This document shows, one piece after another, positions 38,742 through 48,725 of a DNA stretch of 64,000 nt (its first letter is position 1; each line of letters begins with the position of its first letter). A program made the translations under genes and the position numbers. Source of the DNA: Alkalicoccobacillus murimartini (GTDB lineage Bacteria > Bacillota > Bacilli > Bacillales > Bacillaceae_D); NCBI RefSeq assembly GCF_030813245.1, contig NZ_JAUSUA010000007.1, forward strand, positions 82,466 to 146,465. Direction: 5' to 3'. The notes beneath the pieces were generated by a model. It was not told where the DNA came from, did no database searches, and saw only the letters and a list, made by a program, of their open reading frames with translations.

Positions 38742-40205
38742 TTATTCAGCTTTTTGGTATCTCAAGACCGGCTTACGCGCAGCAAGCGTTTCGTCTAAGC
38801 GACCAATCACTGTGTGGTGAGGAGCTTCCTGTACGATCTCTGGATTCTCTTCTGCCTCTTTCGCAATCTGAATCATCGCCTCAATAAACTCATCCAAGGT
38901 TTCTTTCGATTCTGTTTCTGTTGGTTCAATCATCATACATTCCTCAACATTTAACGGGAAGTAGATGGTTGGTGGATGGTAGCCAAAATCAAGCAGGCGT
39001 TTGGCTATATCTAACGTACGAACACCAAGCTTCTTCTGACGTTTGCCTGAGAGAACAAATTCATGCTTACAATGTTGCGTGTAAGGCAGATCATAATGAG
39101 GAGCCAAACGACGCATCATATAGTTTGCATTTAACACGGCAAATTCCGAAACCTGGCGTAGCCCTTCTGGTCCCATCGTGCGAATATACGTGTAGGCCCG
39201 CACATTAATTCCGTAGTTTCCATAATAAGGTTTGACGCGACCAATTGATTTTGGACGATTATAATCAAAGTCGTACCCTTCTGCCGTTTTCACCAAAATC
39301 GGCTTTGGCAAGAAATCGATCAGGTCCTTTTTCACTCCTACTGGACCAGATCCAGGTCCACCACCACCGTGTGGTCCGGTAAATGTTTTGTGCAAATTCA
39401 AGTGAACGACATCGAAGCCCATATCTCCTGGTCTTGCAATCCCAAGAATGGCGTTTGAGTTTGCTCCATCATAATACAGCTTTCCGCCAGCCTTATGAAT
39501 GATAGAAGCCATTTCAATAATATAACTCTCAAATAGTCCAAGTGTATTCGGGTTAGTAAGCATTAATGCTGCTGTTTCCTCACTAACAACCTCACGTAAA
39601 TGTTCAAGATCCACAAGACCATGCTCATCGGTACGCACTGTTACAGATTCAAAGCCTGCAACTGTTGCTGATGCTGGATTGGTTCCGTGTGCTGAATCAG
39701 GAACAATGACCTTTGTTCGTTTAGAATCGCCTCTCGCTTCATGGTACGCACGGATCATCATTAGACCCGTCCACTCACCATGTGCTCCGGCTGCAGGTTG
39801 AAGAGTTACTTCATCCATTCCGGTAATTTCCGCAAGAGAGGTCTGAAGATTATGCAGCAATTCAAGTGATCCCTGAACTTGTTCTACAGGCTGATATGGA
39901 TGGACATTGGCCAGTCCATCTATACGAGCAACATCTTCATTAATTTTAGGATTATATTTCATTGTGCATGATCCTAATGGATAAAATCCTGAATCTACAC
40001 CATGGTTTCGCTTCGATAAAGCTGTGTAATGACGCATAATTTGCAGCTCTGATACTTCAGGAAGCTCTGGCTCGACTGCACGAACATATTCATCTGGAAG
40101 TAATGAATGGATGTCCTGCTCCGGAATATCAAGATCAGGCAAGCTATGTCCAACTCGTCCAGGTTTGCTTAATTCAAAAATCAATGCTTGATTATCTGTG
40201 CTCAT
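38742..40205 (-). CDS. gcvPB: Glycine dehydrogenase (decarboxylating) subunit 2
   Basis: PLP subunit of the P-protein of the glycine cleavage system. The 487-residue protein has the PLP-Lys motif [18 protein letters not shown] and [11 protein letters not shown]. Start ATG 6 nt after GGGGG; it overlaps the gcvPA stop by 4 nt. Last gene of the riboswitch-controlled operon. Confidence 0.97.
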   Translation of the reverse strand: MSTDNQALIFELSKPGRVGHSLPDLDIPEQDIHSLLPDEYVRAVEPELPEVSELQIMRHYTALSKRNHGVDSGFYPLGSCTMKYNPKINEDVARIDGLANVHPYQPVEQVQGSLELLHNLQTSLAEITGMDEVTLQPAAGAHGEWTGLMMIRAYHEARGDSKRTKVIVPDSAHGTNPASATVAGFESVTVRTDEHGLVDLEHLREVVSEETAALMLTNPNTLGLFESYIIEMASIIHKAGGKLYYDGANSNAILGIARPGDMGFDVVHLNLHKTFTGPHGGGGPGSGPVGVKKDLIDFLPKPILVKTAEGYDFDYNRPKSIGRVKPYYGNYGINVRAYTYIRTMGPEGLRQVSEFAVLNANYMMRRLAPHYDLPYTQHCKHEFVLSGKRQKKLGVRTLDIAKRLLDFGYHPPTIYFPLNVEECMMIEPTETESKETLDEFIEAMIQIAKEAEENPEIVQEAPHHTVIGRLDETLAARKPVLRYQKAE

Positions 40206-41545
40206 TGTAATGCCCCCAATTCAATCGCAAATGCATCCAACTCTTCCTTCGTACGAACTTCTGTGACACAAATCAACATTTGTCCTGATAATGCTTCATC
40301 TTCTTGCTCTAGCTCATACCCACCAATAAACCCTTTTTCAAGAAGCTTTTCGTTCACGACCTTCACTGGCTGATTCAGCTTAATGACAAACTCGTTAAAC
40401 GTTGGCTTTTCACTTACTAGCTTAATCCCTTGCTCTTGCAACTTTGTTTTTAGATATGCGGCTTTTTGGATGTTCTGATAAGCCATATCCTTCACGCCTT
40501 TTTTGCCAATAGCCGTCATAGCAACAGAGGCTGCTAGGGCATTTAATGCTTGGTTTGAGCAAATATTTGATGTCGCTTTATCACGACGGATATGTTGTTC
40601 ACGTGCTTGCAAGGTTAAAACGAATCCGCGTTGCCCTTGGTCATCAACAGTCTGACCTACCAAACGACCAGGTACTTTACGCATTAACTTTTTCGTTGTT
40701 GCAAAATATCCACAATGAGGACCGCCATATTGCATGGAAATACCAAATGGCTGTGCATCTCCAACCACAATATCCGCTCCGAATTCACCTGGTGACTTAA
40801 GCAAACCTAAAGCAAGTGGATTACTAGAAACAGCAAGTAACGCTTTCCCTTGATGTGTAATCTCTTCAATTTCTGCTAACGGTTCGATATGCCCAAAGAA
40901 GTTAGGATATTGAACAAGAACACATGCCGTATCATCGGTGTAGTGCTCTCTAATCTTCTCAACATCGGTCACACCGTCTTTTGTATCAATTTCAATAACA
41001 TTCAGACTCTGACCGTATGCATTTGTTTTTAGAACAGCTCGTGCTTCTGGGTGAACTGCTTTGGAAACTAGAATTGTTTTCTTTTTTGTATGTCCACAAC
41101 TCATCATAGCCGCCTCAGCTAACGCAGTTGGACCATCATACATAGAAGAGTTTGCTAAGTCCATCCCCGTTAATTCGCAGATCATACTTTGGAATTCAAA
41201 GATTGCTTGAAGCTCGCCTTGAGAAATCTCTGGCTGATAAGGAGTATAAGCTGTGTAAAATTCTGAACGTGAGATCACGTGATTAACAATCGACGGAATG
41301 TAATGATCATACACACCTGCACCTAAAAAAGAAGGAGTGCTTTTTACAGACACGTTTTTCGCTGCTAGACCTTGAAAAAACTTAATGAGTTCAGGCTCTT
41401 TTAATGCTTTTTCAATATCAAGCTGTCCCTTAAAGCGAATTTCCTTTGGAATATCAGCAAACAACTCTTCAATCGAATCAACACCAATTGCTTCAAGCAT
41501 CTCTCGGCTATCGGTTTCTGTCATTGGTAAATAACGATTATTCAT
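40202..41545 (-). CDS. gcvPA: Glycine dehydrogenase (decarboxylating) subunit 1
   Basis: Partner subunit of the split P-protein. 447 residues, with [17 protein letters not shown] and [14 protein letters not shown] characteristic of the family. The ATG at 41545 (MNNRYLP) matches family length; it is 11 nt from GGGAGG, and an in-frame TTG two codons upstream is an alternative. Confidence 0.96.
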   Translation of the reverse strand: MNNRYLPMTETDSREMLEAIGVDSIEELFADIPKEIRFKGQLDIEKALKEPELIKFFQGLAAKNVSVKSTPSFLGAGVYDHYIPSIVNHVISRSEFYTAYTPYQPEISQGELQAIFEFQSMICELTGMDLANSSMYDGPTALAEAAMMSCGHTKKKTILVSKAVHPEARAVLKTNAYGQSLNVIEIDTKDGVTDVEKIREHYTDDTACVLVQYPNFFGHIEPLAEIEEITHQGKALLAVSSNPLALGLLKSPGEFGADIVVGDAQPFGISMQYGGPHCGYFATTKKLMRKVPGRLVGQTVDDQGQRGFVLTLQAREQHIRRDKATSNICSNQALNALAASVAMTAIGKKGVKDMAYQNIQKAAYLKTKLQEQGIKLVSEKPTFNEFVIKLNQPVKVVNEKLLEKGFIGGYELEQEDEALSGQMLICVTEVRTKEELDAFAIELGALQ

Positions 41546-41561
41546 AATCAACAATTCCTCC

Positions 41562-42665
41562 CTATGGACGCGGTCGTTTGTAAAATGGAGTGGAAACTAC
41601 TTCGGCTGCAATACGTTTCTTGCGTACTTGAACCTCTACTTTTGTGCCAAGCTCTGTATACGTACGATCTAATAAAGCAAGACCGACATTTTTCTTTAAC
41701 GTAGGTGATTGTGTTCCAGTTGTCACAAAACCAATCGATTGGTTTTCTACAAATACCTCATATCCTGCTCGAGGAATTCCTTTATCAAGCATTTCAATAC
41801 CAACAAGCTTTCTGGTTAGACCTTCTTCTTTTTGTTTCTTAAGAGCTGCTTGACCAACAAACTCATCTTCTTTATTTACTTTCACAGCAAAGCCAATGCC
41901 TGCTTCAAGAGGCGAGATGTCCTTTGTAAGCTCTTGCCCATATAAAGCAAGCTTTGCTTCAAAACGAAGCGTATCTCGTGCGCCGAGCCCCGCAGGAATT
42001 AACCCTTCATTTTTGCCTGCTTCAAGAAGCTCTTTCCAAACAGCTGCTGCATCTTCTGATTTTATATAAAGCTCAAACCCATCTTCACCTGTATAACCCG
42101 TTCTAGAAACTAACGCTTCTACACCCGCTACTACCACGTTCTCTTTAAAACGAAATGGGCGAATGTCTGCAAGTGTACTATCTGTTTGTTTCTGAAGAAT
42201 TCCTTCTGCTTTAGGACCTTGAATGGCTAATAGTGCTATTTCATCGGAGACATTTTTCATCGACACAGATTCAGGTTTGTATTGAATCATCCATTCCCAA
42301 TCCTTCTCAATGTTTGACGCGTTCACAACGACTAAATACTTCTCATCCGTTTTTTTGTAAACTAGCAAATCATCCACTGTACCACCATTTTCATAACACA
42401 TGGCTGTATAAATCGCCTGACCGTCATCCAGCTTAGAAAGATCATTTGTTAGAAGCTTTTGTAGAAAAGCTAAAGAGTCTTTGCCTTCAACTTCAAATTC
42501 TCCCATATGTGAGACGTCAAACAATCCAGCTTTTGTGCGAACAGCCTCATGCTCATCTTTAATGCTACTAAAATGAACAGGTAGGTCCCACCCTCCAAAA
42601 TCAATTGTTTTTGCATTTGAATCCTGATACAAGTCAAATAAAGGTGTTCGTTTTAAATTAGCCAT
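41562..42665 (-). CDS. gcvT: Aminomethyltransferase (glycine cleavage T-protein)
   Basis: Moves the methylene group from lipoyl-GcvH to tetrahydrofolate. The 367-residue protein starts [13 protein letters not shown] and has [25 protein letters not shown] and [10 protein letters not shown]. The ATG at 42665 follows AGGAGGAG by 4 nt; sequence upstream in the same frame is riboswitch, not coding. First gene of the glycine-cleavage operon. Confidence 0.97.
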   Translation of the reverse strand: MANLKRTPLFDLYQDSNAKTIDFGGWDLPVHFSSIKDEHEAVRTKAGLFDVSHMGEFEVEGKDSLAFLQKLLTNDLSKLDDGQAIYTAMCYENGGTVDDLLVYKKTDEKYLVVVNASNIEKDWEWMIQYKPESVSMKNVSDEIALLAIQGPKAEGILQKQTDSTLADIRPFRFKENVVVAGVEALVSRTGYTGEDGFELYIKSEDAAAVWKELLEAGKNEGLIPAGLGARDTLRFEAKLALYGQELTKDISPLEAGIGFAVKVNKEDEFVGQAALKKQKEEGLTRKLVGIEMLDKGIPRAGYEVFVENQSIGFVTTGTQSPTLKKNVGLALLDRTYTELGTKVEVQVRKKRIAAEVVSTPFYKRPRP

Positions 42666-42703
42666 GCTTCTCCTCCTGATGAAAGAATAGTTTGAACTAT
42701 TAA

Positions 42704-42750
42704 ACAAAAAAAGACAGACTGATACACGCAATTGGTGTATCACCCTGTCC
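42704..42750 (-). terminator. Riboswitch expression-platform terminator before gcvT
   Basis: Minus strand: GACAG..GTGATACAC pairs with GTGTATCAGTCTGTC, followed by TTTTTTT. The 5' arm reuses bases at the end of the second glycine aptamer, so glycine binding should prevent terminator formation and switch the operon on. Confidence 0.8.
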
Positions 42751-42920
42751 TTGAACCAGAAAGTTTCACTCGGGCATTTGCCGAATTGTCTTCGTGGGTG
42801 GCTTGCTATTATCAGCAAACTCTCTCCAGAGCTGCGTCAAGTAAAAGTCTTTTTTGCCTGAGAGATTCACATCACTGCTTGCTCCTTCGGCGCCGGGCAG
42901 TGCCCGATCTCTCCCTTTAC
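42743..42920 (-). ncRNA. Tandem glycine riboswitch
   Basis: The minus-strand leader of gcvT contains two glycine aptamers in series. Aptamer 1 begins near GGGAGAGATC (42906-42916 region), with the conserved GCGCCGAAGGAGCAA core and closing strand ATCTCTCAGGCA. Aptamer 2 begins near CTCTGGAGAG, with CCACCCACGAAGA-type core, and closes into AAGGACAGGGTG. Tandem glycine riboswitches upstream of gcvT are established in Bacillus, where glycine turns expression on. Confidence 0.92.
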
Positions 42921-43082
42921 CTTCATCCGCAAAAAGATTCGTATTATGTTTTGAATAAATTGGTACATACTAGTAGAACCTGTTGATGTTAACTACACTG
43001 TTTATCCTATCAATAGTCCACCTAAGGCGCAACTATATTTTGAGTCTTTCGCTAATTTTTCGACAAAGGAGCTGAGCAAATA

Positions 43083-44753
43083 GTGACTGTACCAATACAT
43101 TTTCAAGATACATGGCACACAGATTTTCTTCAACGGCTAGAATCAGATGGACCTTGGTCGAGCTGGGAAAATTACTGTTTAGCATACGAAGCCGAGCAAC
43201 ACCAACGCGTATCCGACTTTCATGGTTTATTGGCACCCGCCCATTTGCCACAATTGGAACCTTTTCCACATCAATTAGAAGTAGCTAAAACCGTAATCGA
43301 AGAGATGAATGGAAAAGCCATCCTAGCAGATGAAGTTGGACTTGGCAAAACCATTGAAGCCGGACTGATCTTAAAAGAATACATGATTCGTGGTTTAGCC
43401 AAGAAGGTTCTCATTCTAGTCCCTGCCTCACTAGTCTCTCAATGGGCGGTTGAATTAAATAGCAAATTTTATATTCCTGCCATCCCACAAAAGAAATCCT
43501 ATGTTTGGGAGCAGTGTGATGTGGTGGTTGCTTCGATTGACACAGCTAAACGTCAGCCCCATCGAGACATTGTGCTTGCCCAGTCCTATGACCTTATCAT
43601 TATTGATGAAGCGCATAAGTTAAAAAACCCAAACACAAAAAACTATGAATTCATCCGTAGCCTCAAAAAGAAATTCTGTTTACTTCTTACCGCTACACCC
43701 GTTCAAAATAAACTAGAAGAAATCTTTAATCTTGTCTCTCTATTAAAACCTGGACATTTAGGCGATCTAACAAGTTTTGAGAAAGAATTCCGCTCCAATG
43801 GTCGATCTCCACGAAATGACGAGAAGCTTCGTGCTCTTGTTAATAAAGTAATGGTGCGAAATCGTAGAGAGGAGACGGGCATCAAATGGACCAAACGGAT
43901 TGTCGAGACGGTTCCTATTACCTTTAGTCCAGATGAAAGAGCTCTTTATGATGCCATATCATCCTTTGGCACCAACCATTTTGCCCTTCTAACACTAAAA
44001 CGAGAGATTTGTTCTAGTAGAGAAGCCACATTTATGACGTTAAAAAATATCATAGAAAAAGCAGAAGAAGAGGGCCGAGACAGTCAAGCAGCGATCGCTT
44101 TACTTGAACAGGCAGCCAAGGTTGAACACCATGCAAAAGCGGAAAAAGCATTAGAGTTAATTAAGAGCATCGATGGCAAAGTGATTATTTTCACAGAATA
44201 CCGAGCAACCCAATTGTATCTTCAGTGGTTTCTTAAGCAGAACGGAATCACATCTGTCCCATTTAGAGGTGGCTTCAAGCGTGGCAAAAAAGATTGGATG
44301 AGAGAATTATTTAAAAATCATGCTCAAGTGCTTATTGCAACGGAAGCTGGCGGTGAAGGAATCAATTTGCAATTCTGTAGTCACATCATTAACTATGACC
44401 TTCCGTGGAACCCGATGAGGATTGAGCAGCGAATTGGTCGGATCCATCGTCTTGGCCAATTACAAGATGTTCGAATCTATAATTTTGCTGTTCAAGATAC
44501 TGTAGAACAGAAGATCTTGGAACTCCTTTACGACAAAATCAATCTCTTCGAGAAAGTAATTGGTCAACTGGACGAAATCTTAACGCGTATTCAATTACCG
44601 AACGTTGATGATTATGTGAAAGATGTTCTACTCCATTCAGATTCCGATGGAGAGGTCCAACTTAAGCTGTCTCATTTAGCTGACATTATGAACGATGCGG
44701 CTGAATCCCAATCTGATGAGGAGGATATGAATGAATCAATCCGAAGTTCATAA
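43083..44753 (+). CDS. yqhH: SNF2-family DEAD/H-box helicase YqhH
   Basis: A 556-residue Swi2/Snf2-type ATPase with motif I DEVGLGKTIEAGL, motif II IIDEAHKLKN, motif III LLLTATPVQN and C-terminal ATEAGGEGINLQ and RIEQRIGRIHRLGQ. Cellular role unknown. The start is GTG after AAAGGAGC. Divergent from gcvT, followed by overlapping yqhG as in B. subtilis. Confidence 0.93.
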   Translation: MTVPIHFQDTWHTDFLQRLESDGPWSSWENYCLAYEAEQHQRVSDFHGLLAPAHLPQLEPFPHQLEVAKTVIEEMNGKAILADEVGLGKTIEAGLILKEYMIRGLAKKVLILVPASLVSQWAVELNSKFYIPAIPQKKSYVWEQCDVVVASIDTAKRQPHRDIVLAQSYDLIIIDEAHKLKNPNTKNYEFIRSLKKKFCLLLTATPVQNKLEEIFNLVSLLKPGHLGDLTSFEKEFRSNGRSPRNDEKLRALVNKVMVRNRREETGIKWTKRIVETVPITFSPDERALYDAISSFGTNHFALLTLKREICSSREATFMTLKNIIEKAEEEGRDSQAAIALLEQAAKVEHHAKAEKALELIKSIDGKVIIFTEYRATQLYLQWFLKQNGITSVPFRGGFKRGKKDWMRELFKNHAQVLIATEAGGEGINLQFCSHIINYDLPWNPMRIEQRIGRIHRLGQLQDVRIYNFAVQDTVEQKILELLYDKINLFEKVIGQLDEILTRIQLPNVDDYVKDVLLHSDSDGEVQLKLSHLADIMNDAAESQSDEEDMNESIRSS

Positions 44754-45558
44754 TTATGTTGAACGTTTTTTTGCTGCGAACGACTGTCCAGCTATACAAA
44801 AAGATCCAGGTTATTTTACCGTTCAATTGTCTGTTGAAATGGATAAACTACTAATGAATCGACCGTTTTACTGGCATTACCTAGAGAAAACAGGGGGTGT
44901 TCCTAACCCCATGCCCATGACACTTATTACTGATCATACAAAGGCTCCTGAGGATATTAGAGGTGAACAAATTCACTTTGGGTCACCAAGACTGCATCAG
45001 TTTTTCGAATCAACCAAGTCTTTAGGTTCATTTATCCGGATGTATGAGGAAACGACAACCTCCGCTCAACAGTCTATCCCTTTACAACCTTGGCTTAACG
45101 TGAATGCAAAAGTATCGTTTCAATGTGACCGGAAAAAAGATGTACTTTTATCATTAGGCTTAAACCTTATTCACGGGCAAATCGTGAGTGGTTTCCATTC
45201 GTTGATAACGAACATTCCTCTTACGCCTAAACTACCAGATTATTGTTTTACGCTTGCTTCACTTATTAAACCAGGAAGTGGACTCGTACGCCTTCAAAAA
45301 ATGATTCAGACCTTCGCCAAAAATGAACCGGATGATTGGGCGGTAACGGCTCGTGAAAGATGGAGTCAAGACGCAGAATTACTTGAGAGCTTTTACGAGG
45401 AATACGATGAAAAACCAGAAAGCTATGAATTAGAAAAACAGGCCTTACAGGAACAATATGAACCTCATATTAATGTTGAAATGATTAATGGAGGTATTTT
45501 CTATTTGCAAAAGCAGGTTTTCACAGAAACAAATGGACTTCCAACCTATCAAGCATAG
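44731..45558 (+). CDS. yqhG: YqhG family protein
   Basis: A 275-residue conserved soluble protein of unknown function. It always seems to accompany yqhH and overlaps it by 23 nt here, implying coupled translation and a shared role. No catalytic motif is visible. Start ATG after GAGGAGGAT. Confidence 0.88.
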   Translation: MNQSEVHNYVERFFAANDCPAIQKDPGYFTVQLSVEMDKLLMNRPFYWHYLEKTGGVPNPMPMTLITDHTKAPEDIRGEQIHFGSPRLHQFFESTKSLGSFIRMYEETTTSAQQSIPLQPWLNVNAKVSFQCDRKKDVLLSLGLNLIHGQIVSGFHSLITNIPLTPKLPDYCFTLASLIKPGSGLVRLQKMIQTFAKNEPDDWAVTARERWSQDAELLESFYEEYDEKPESYELEKQALQEQYEPHINVEMINGGIFYLQKQVFTETNGLPTYQA

Positions 45559-45578
45559 GTTAGAAGTCCATTTTGTTA
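45530..45578. terminator. Terminator after yqhG
   Basis: Long hairpin AATGGACTTC..AACCTAT/ATAGGTT..GAAGTCCATT followed by TTGTT on the plus strand; it may also serve the convergent small gene. Confidence 0.8.
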
Positions 45579-45585
45579 TAAGTGC

Positions 45586-45765
45586 TTATGGTGCACCTTC
45601 ACCCGTTGTAATTAATGAATACAATGTCATGACGGAGAAGAAACCGAAGACAAGAACGGTGACAACTGAAAAACCAACGGCAAACAAGTTCATTCTCTTC
45701 ATTTCACGAATTCCACCAATGACTGCCAATATGGTGATAAGTAAGAAAACAATAGATAAAAACAA
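45586..45765 (-). CDS. Small two-helix membrane protein, DUF2759 type (YqgW-like)
   Basis: A 59-residue protein with two membrane helices (FLSIVFLLITILAVIGG and VVTVLVFGFFSVMTLYSLI). The real start is TTG at 45765, 5 nt after GGAGGGG; codons further upstream encode the ribosome site. I assign it to the DUF2759 family by overall resemblance. Function unknown. Confidence 0.7.
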   Translation of the reverse strand: MFLSIVFLLITILAVIGGIREMKRMNLFAVGFSVVTVLVFGFFSVMTLYSLITTGEGAP

Positions 45766-45816
45766 TCGAACCCCTCCTTCTACTCTATTCACTAGGTTCT
45801 ATAGATAGTGAATGTT

Positions 45817-45845
45817 TTGATCATGTCCTAAAAAAACGGTATGAT
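45817..45845 (+). promoter_or_regulatory. Sigma-A promoter of yqgX
   Basis: TTGATC (45817-45822), a 17-nt spacer and TATGAT (45840-45845), 35 nt before the yqgX ATG. Confidence 0.7.
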
Positions 45846-45880
45846 AAAGCGAAGATATCATTTTTTTAAGGAGGATCACT

Positions 45881-46516
45881 ATGTCTTGGACACAAATACC
45901 ATTAGGACCTATTCAAACAAATGCTTATGTTCTAACAAATCCAGAAGGTGAAGCTTTAATTTTTGATCCAGGTGGCGATGCTGACGTACTAATTGCGTGG
46001 ATTGAAGAGAACAAATTAAATCCAACAGCGATCCTGTTAACGCATGCTCACTTTGATCATATTGGCGCAGTAGATGAGGTTCGCGAAGCCTTCTCTATCC
46101 CTGTATATCTTCACAAACAGGAAGAAAACTGGTTAGGTGACCCAGAACTCAATCGTTCAACTGCTTTTTTAGGACGAACAAAAGTGACGGCAAAACCAGC
46201 CGAACACATTTTCACAAAAGAACAAAGCTTACAAATCGGCTCATTCACGTGTGAAGTTTTTGAAACACCAGGACACTCTCCTGGAAGTGTATCCTTCTAC
46301 TTTAAAGAAGAAAACATTGTCTTCTCAGGAGACGCCTTGTTTGCAGGCAGTGTTGGTCGAACTGACTTACCTGGTGGAAACCACCAACAGCTCATATCAA
46401 GCATTAATTCAAAATTAATGGAATTGCCTGAAGAGACTATTGTGGCTTGCGGTCATGGACCAACAACAACGATTTCAGCTGAAATGGATAGCAATCCGTT
46501 TCTAAACGCCTTATAG
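45881..46516 (+). CDS. yqgX: Metallo-beta-lactamase-fold hydrolase YqgX
   Basis: A 211-residue glyoxalase II-like hydrolase with THAHFDHIGA (HxHxDH metal site), FETPGHSPGSVSF and FSGDALFAGSVGR. The substrate may be a thioester or a bacillithiol adduct. Start ATG after AAGGAGG. Confidence 0.88.
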   Translation: MSWTQIPLGPIQTNAYVLTNPEGEALIFDPGGDADVLIAWIEENKLNPTAILLTHAHFDHIGAVDEVREAFSIPVYLHKQEENWLGDPELNRSTAFLGRTKVTAKPAEHIFTKEQSLQIGSFTCEVFETPGHSPGSVSFYFKEENIVFSGDALFAGSVGRTDLPGGNHQQLISSINSKLMELPEETIVACGHGPTTTISAEMDSNPFLNAL

Positions 46517-46520
46517 CTTG

Positions 46521-46563
46521 TCTTAAAAACCGGTTCTGCTTTTGAAGCAGACCGGTTTTTAAT
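46521..46563. terminator. Bidirectional terminator between yqgX and yqgY
   Basis: AAAACCGGTTCTGC/GCAGACCGGTTTT hairpin flanked by A- and T-runs. Confidence 0.85.
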
Positions 46564-46804
46564 GTCCACCAAAGCTTGGTACAAGTACAAATGTTGAATA
46601 AAACGTAAAGCCGACAAAAAAGATAGTACAATACGCGCCAAATATGTAGATATACACCCGCTCAGATAAATACAAATAACTTAAAGCAAGCAGGATCGCT
46701 GTTTGTGCAAAGAAAAGCAGAGCCATGCTATGCATATCCCCAGCAAAAAACAATACAGCAAATATTCCCGTCCAAAAAGCGAGCACACGATACATCCGTT
46801 CCAT
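46559..46804 (-). CDS. yqgY: DUF2626 family membrane protein YqgY
   Basis: An 81-residue protein with about three membrane helices, closely resembling YqgY in the stretches RVLAFWTGIFAVLF and YLSERVYIYIFGAY. The ATG at 46804 is 8 nt after GGAGG. Function unknown. Confidence 0.88.
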   Translation of the reverse strand: MERMYRVLAFWTGIFAVLFFAGDMHSMALLFFAQTAILLALSYLYLSERVYIYIFGAYCTIFFVGFTFYSTFVLVPSFGGH

Positions 46805-46956
46805 ATGCTGTGCCTCCTTCAATTAATGTATGCGATTACTAATGATTGCTCTTATATTATATACCCTAATTTTAATGTTTGTAAATGCTTTCGCCGCTTC
46901 TCTTATGCTAATTTGGAAGCGGCGTCATTTAAATAATCATTTTTTTGTTACTCTTA

Positions 46957-47136
46957 CTACCTTTTTCGTTTTAAAAACCAGCTAATCGCCATCGGTATAA
47001 CGCCAAAGGCCCGAAAAGAAAGCGAGGCTTTATCCGATCTTTTTTGCTTTCTTTCTTCTTTTCTCATTGTTGTGGGTTTATCCAATTGAATGACAGCTTG
47101 TTGCGTAATGAACTTCACCAAATCTTGTAATGACAT
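46957..47136 (-). CDS. yqzE: YqzE family small protein
   Basis: A 59-residue protein with a basic middle (RKEERKQKRSDKAS) and a C-terminal hydrophobic stretch ending in KRKR, resembling YqzE. YqzE lies just downstream of comGG in B. subtilis too. The ATG at 47136 has only a modest AGGGACG ribosome site. Function unknown. Confidence 0.8.
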   Translation of the reverse strand: MSLQDLVKFITQQAVIQLDKPTTMRKEERKQKRSDKASLSFRAFGVIPMAISWFLKRKR

Positions 47137-47194
47137 CCACAGCACGTCCCTAAAACATTTTCCTCTTAGTATGCCCCGATCCCTTATCATTAAA

Positions 47195-47566
47195 TCAAAT
47201 CATATCTTGAAAATGAATCAACTGATCTGTTGGTACATGTACTCGAATCCTAGCCTGACGCATATGAGTATCACCAACTCGTGCCCGGATATCAACAGAA
47301 AAAACCTCATCCGATTGCTTTTTAGAGGTAAGAACAACGGAGCCTACCTCATACACCTTCTCTTCTATTCCTTCCGTTTTCTCCGATTGATCTAGGAAAT
47401 CTGTAATCGCCATTTGTACCAAATTATCTAGCTGTAATAATTTTTCTTGCTCATAGACATATCTTTTTTCCACTTCATATAATTCAACGGCATACAGACA
47501 GGACAAAGTTATGATAGCCACAATAAGAAGGGTTAATGGATAGGCAAAACCATTTTGCTTAGTCAT
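47195..47566 (-). CDS. comGG: Competence pseudopilin ComGG
   Basis: Minor pseudopilin of the DNA-uptake pilus. 123 residues, N-terminal TKQNG-FAYPLTLLIVAII: a Gly-Phe prepilin-like junction and a hydrophobic helix, but no Glu at +5, as is common for ComGG. The ATG shares its A with the comGF stop (TAATG), so translation is coupled. Confidence 0.88.
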   Translation of the reverse strand: MTKQNGFAYPLTLLIVAIITLSCLYAVELYEVEKRYVYEQEKLLQLDNLVQMAITDFLDQSEKTEGIEEKVYEVGSVVLTSKKQSDEVFSVDIRARVGDTHMRQARIRVHVPTDQLIHFQDMI

Positions 47567-48027
47567 TATAAATTCTCCATCTTTTGATACATGCTACTCA
47601 TAACACGCTCGTTCGAAAGTCCGTTTTGCATTTCTGTATAACAAGTTAACAAACCTTCTAATTCAGAGCAGGAAAACGACTCTACTGAATCGAGCATAGG
47701 TACATATCCTCTATTTCCTACAAATCTCCGTATAGACCCTGAAATTAATTCATATCGAATTTCTTCATCATTTTTTAGTAAATAGACTCGCTTATCTTCC
47801 GTAATCATTACTTCTGCTTCACGTACATCAACAGCTAGTTGATTGGAGAAAATATTTAATTCAATCTTAGAATAGTACCCAAAAAAGGGTGACCACATCA
47901 TTGCTTTTAATGCAAGAGGAACTAGACTAACAATGAGTAACGTCACGCTAAAAGCGATGAGCGACTCAAGAAGGGTGTACCCTTGTTTATTTCTTAGCGT
48001 AGAGACAACTTTGATTATCGCGAGAAT
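47566..48027 (-). CDS. comGF: Competence pseudopilin ComGF, non-canonical start
   Basis: Minor pseudopilin. The full class III signal (NKQG-YTLLESLIAFSV) is encoded upstream of the first ATG/GTG/TTG in frame, which is the GTG at 47946 inside the hydrophobic helix. Between the in-frame stop near 48042 and that GTG there is no standard start. AAAGGAG lies at 48031-48037, followed in frame by ATT (48025-48027), ATA (48016-48018) and ATC (48013-48015). I give the ATT start (153 residues), though its spacing is tight and ATA is possible. The N-terminus overlaps comGE. A frameshift from comGE is another explanation. Confidence 0.75.
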   Translation of the reverse strand: MLAIIKVVSTLRNKQGYTLLESLIAFSVTLLIVSLVPLALKAMMWSPFFGYYSKIELNIFSNQLAVDVREAEVMITEDKRVYLLKNDEEIRYELISGSIRRFVGNRGYVPMLDSVESFSCSELEGLLTCYTEMQNGLSNERVMSSMYQKMENL

Positions 48028-48304
48028 TCGCTCCTTTCCAGGTCAAACAAAATCGTTTAGAACCATCCTGGAGGTCATCTGTTTCTAGATTATAGGATGA
48101 CTGTTCTAATTCAGGCAGTGGTTGTCCATGAATATAAGTAAGCACATGGCCTTCAAGTAACAGCAAAGCCTCTTCATGCTGCTTAATAGCTACTCTTTCC
48201 TGGTGAATTCCGATAAATATAGGGAGAACAAATATGGTTGCCATCGAAAGCAGCAAAAGCGCCAGCATCACTTCTAGTAAGGTGAAACCTCTAGATTTCA
48301 GAAT
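47987..48304 (-). CDS. comGE: Competence pseudopilin ComGE, non-canonical start
   Basis: Minor pseudopilin. The prepilin signal KSRG-FTLLEVMLALLLL lies before the first standard start (GTG at 48271). In frame, between the upstream TAG and that GTG, the only near-cognate starts are ATT (48302-48304), exactly 7 nt after GGGAGG, and CTG (48299-48301), 10 nt after it. I use ATT, giving 105 residues. It overlaps the 3' end of comGD. Confidence 0.78.
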   Translation of the reverse strand: MLKSRGFTLLEVMLALLLLSMATIFVLPIFIGIHQERVAIKQHEEALLLLEGHVLTYIHGQPLPELEQSSYNLETDDLQDGSKRFCLTWKGANSRDNQSCLYAKK

Positions 48305-48725
48305 AACGAATCCTCCCTTTTCCTAAATGAATGACGTATAGAAACTCTCTATTATGCGTCCGAAGGAGAACAGTACCTGAATATCTAGGATTTCCATTCT
48401 TATTAAAAGAAACGAAGTTCCCTGTAAGTGTCCTGGGCCAAATACTCATATCGCTTGTGGCGTAAGATCGATGCATATAACTGGACCCGTTTAATAGTCG
48501 AATGTGATACGAATTAGATGAAGTTCGCAAGCTCACCATTTCACCTCTAGACATTGCTGCGTGCTGAGCAATCATATAATCTTGTTTTAATTGCCAAGCA
48601 ATGTAGTTAGCTTCGTGTCGTTCGCGGATGTTCTGAAAACCAAGTAATGGGAGAAGTGTAAGGATTGAAAGAAGGGAAAGCGTTATGAGGGTTTCAATAA
48701 GCGTATAACCACGCTCATGCTTCAA
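48291..48725 (-). CDS. comGD: Competence pseudopilin ComGD
   Basis: Pseudopilin of 144 residues with prepilin motif KHERG-YTLIETLITLSLL. The start is TTG at 48723-48725, overlapping the comGC stop and lacking a clear ribosome site, so it depends on translational coupling. Confidence 0.9.
   Translation of the reverse strand: MKHERGYTLIETLITLSLLSILTLLPLLGFQNIRERHEANYIAWQLKQDYMIAQHAAMSRGEMVSLRTSSNSYHIRLLNGSSYMHRSYATSDMSIWPRTLTGNFVSFNKNGNPRYSGTVLLRTHNREFLYVIHLGKGRIRYSEI

Noticed and set aside
46893..46925. GCCGCTTC/GAAGCGGC hairpin downstream of yqzE
   Set aside because: The stem is good but no T-run follows on the minus strand, so I do not call a terminator; it may be one of weak type.
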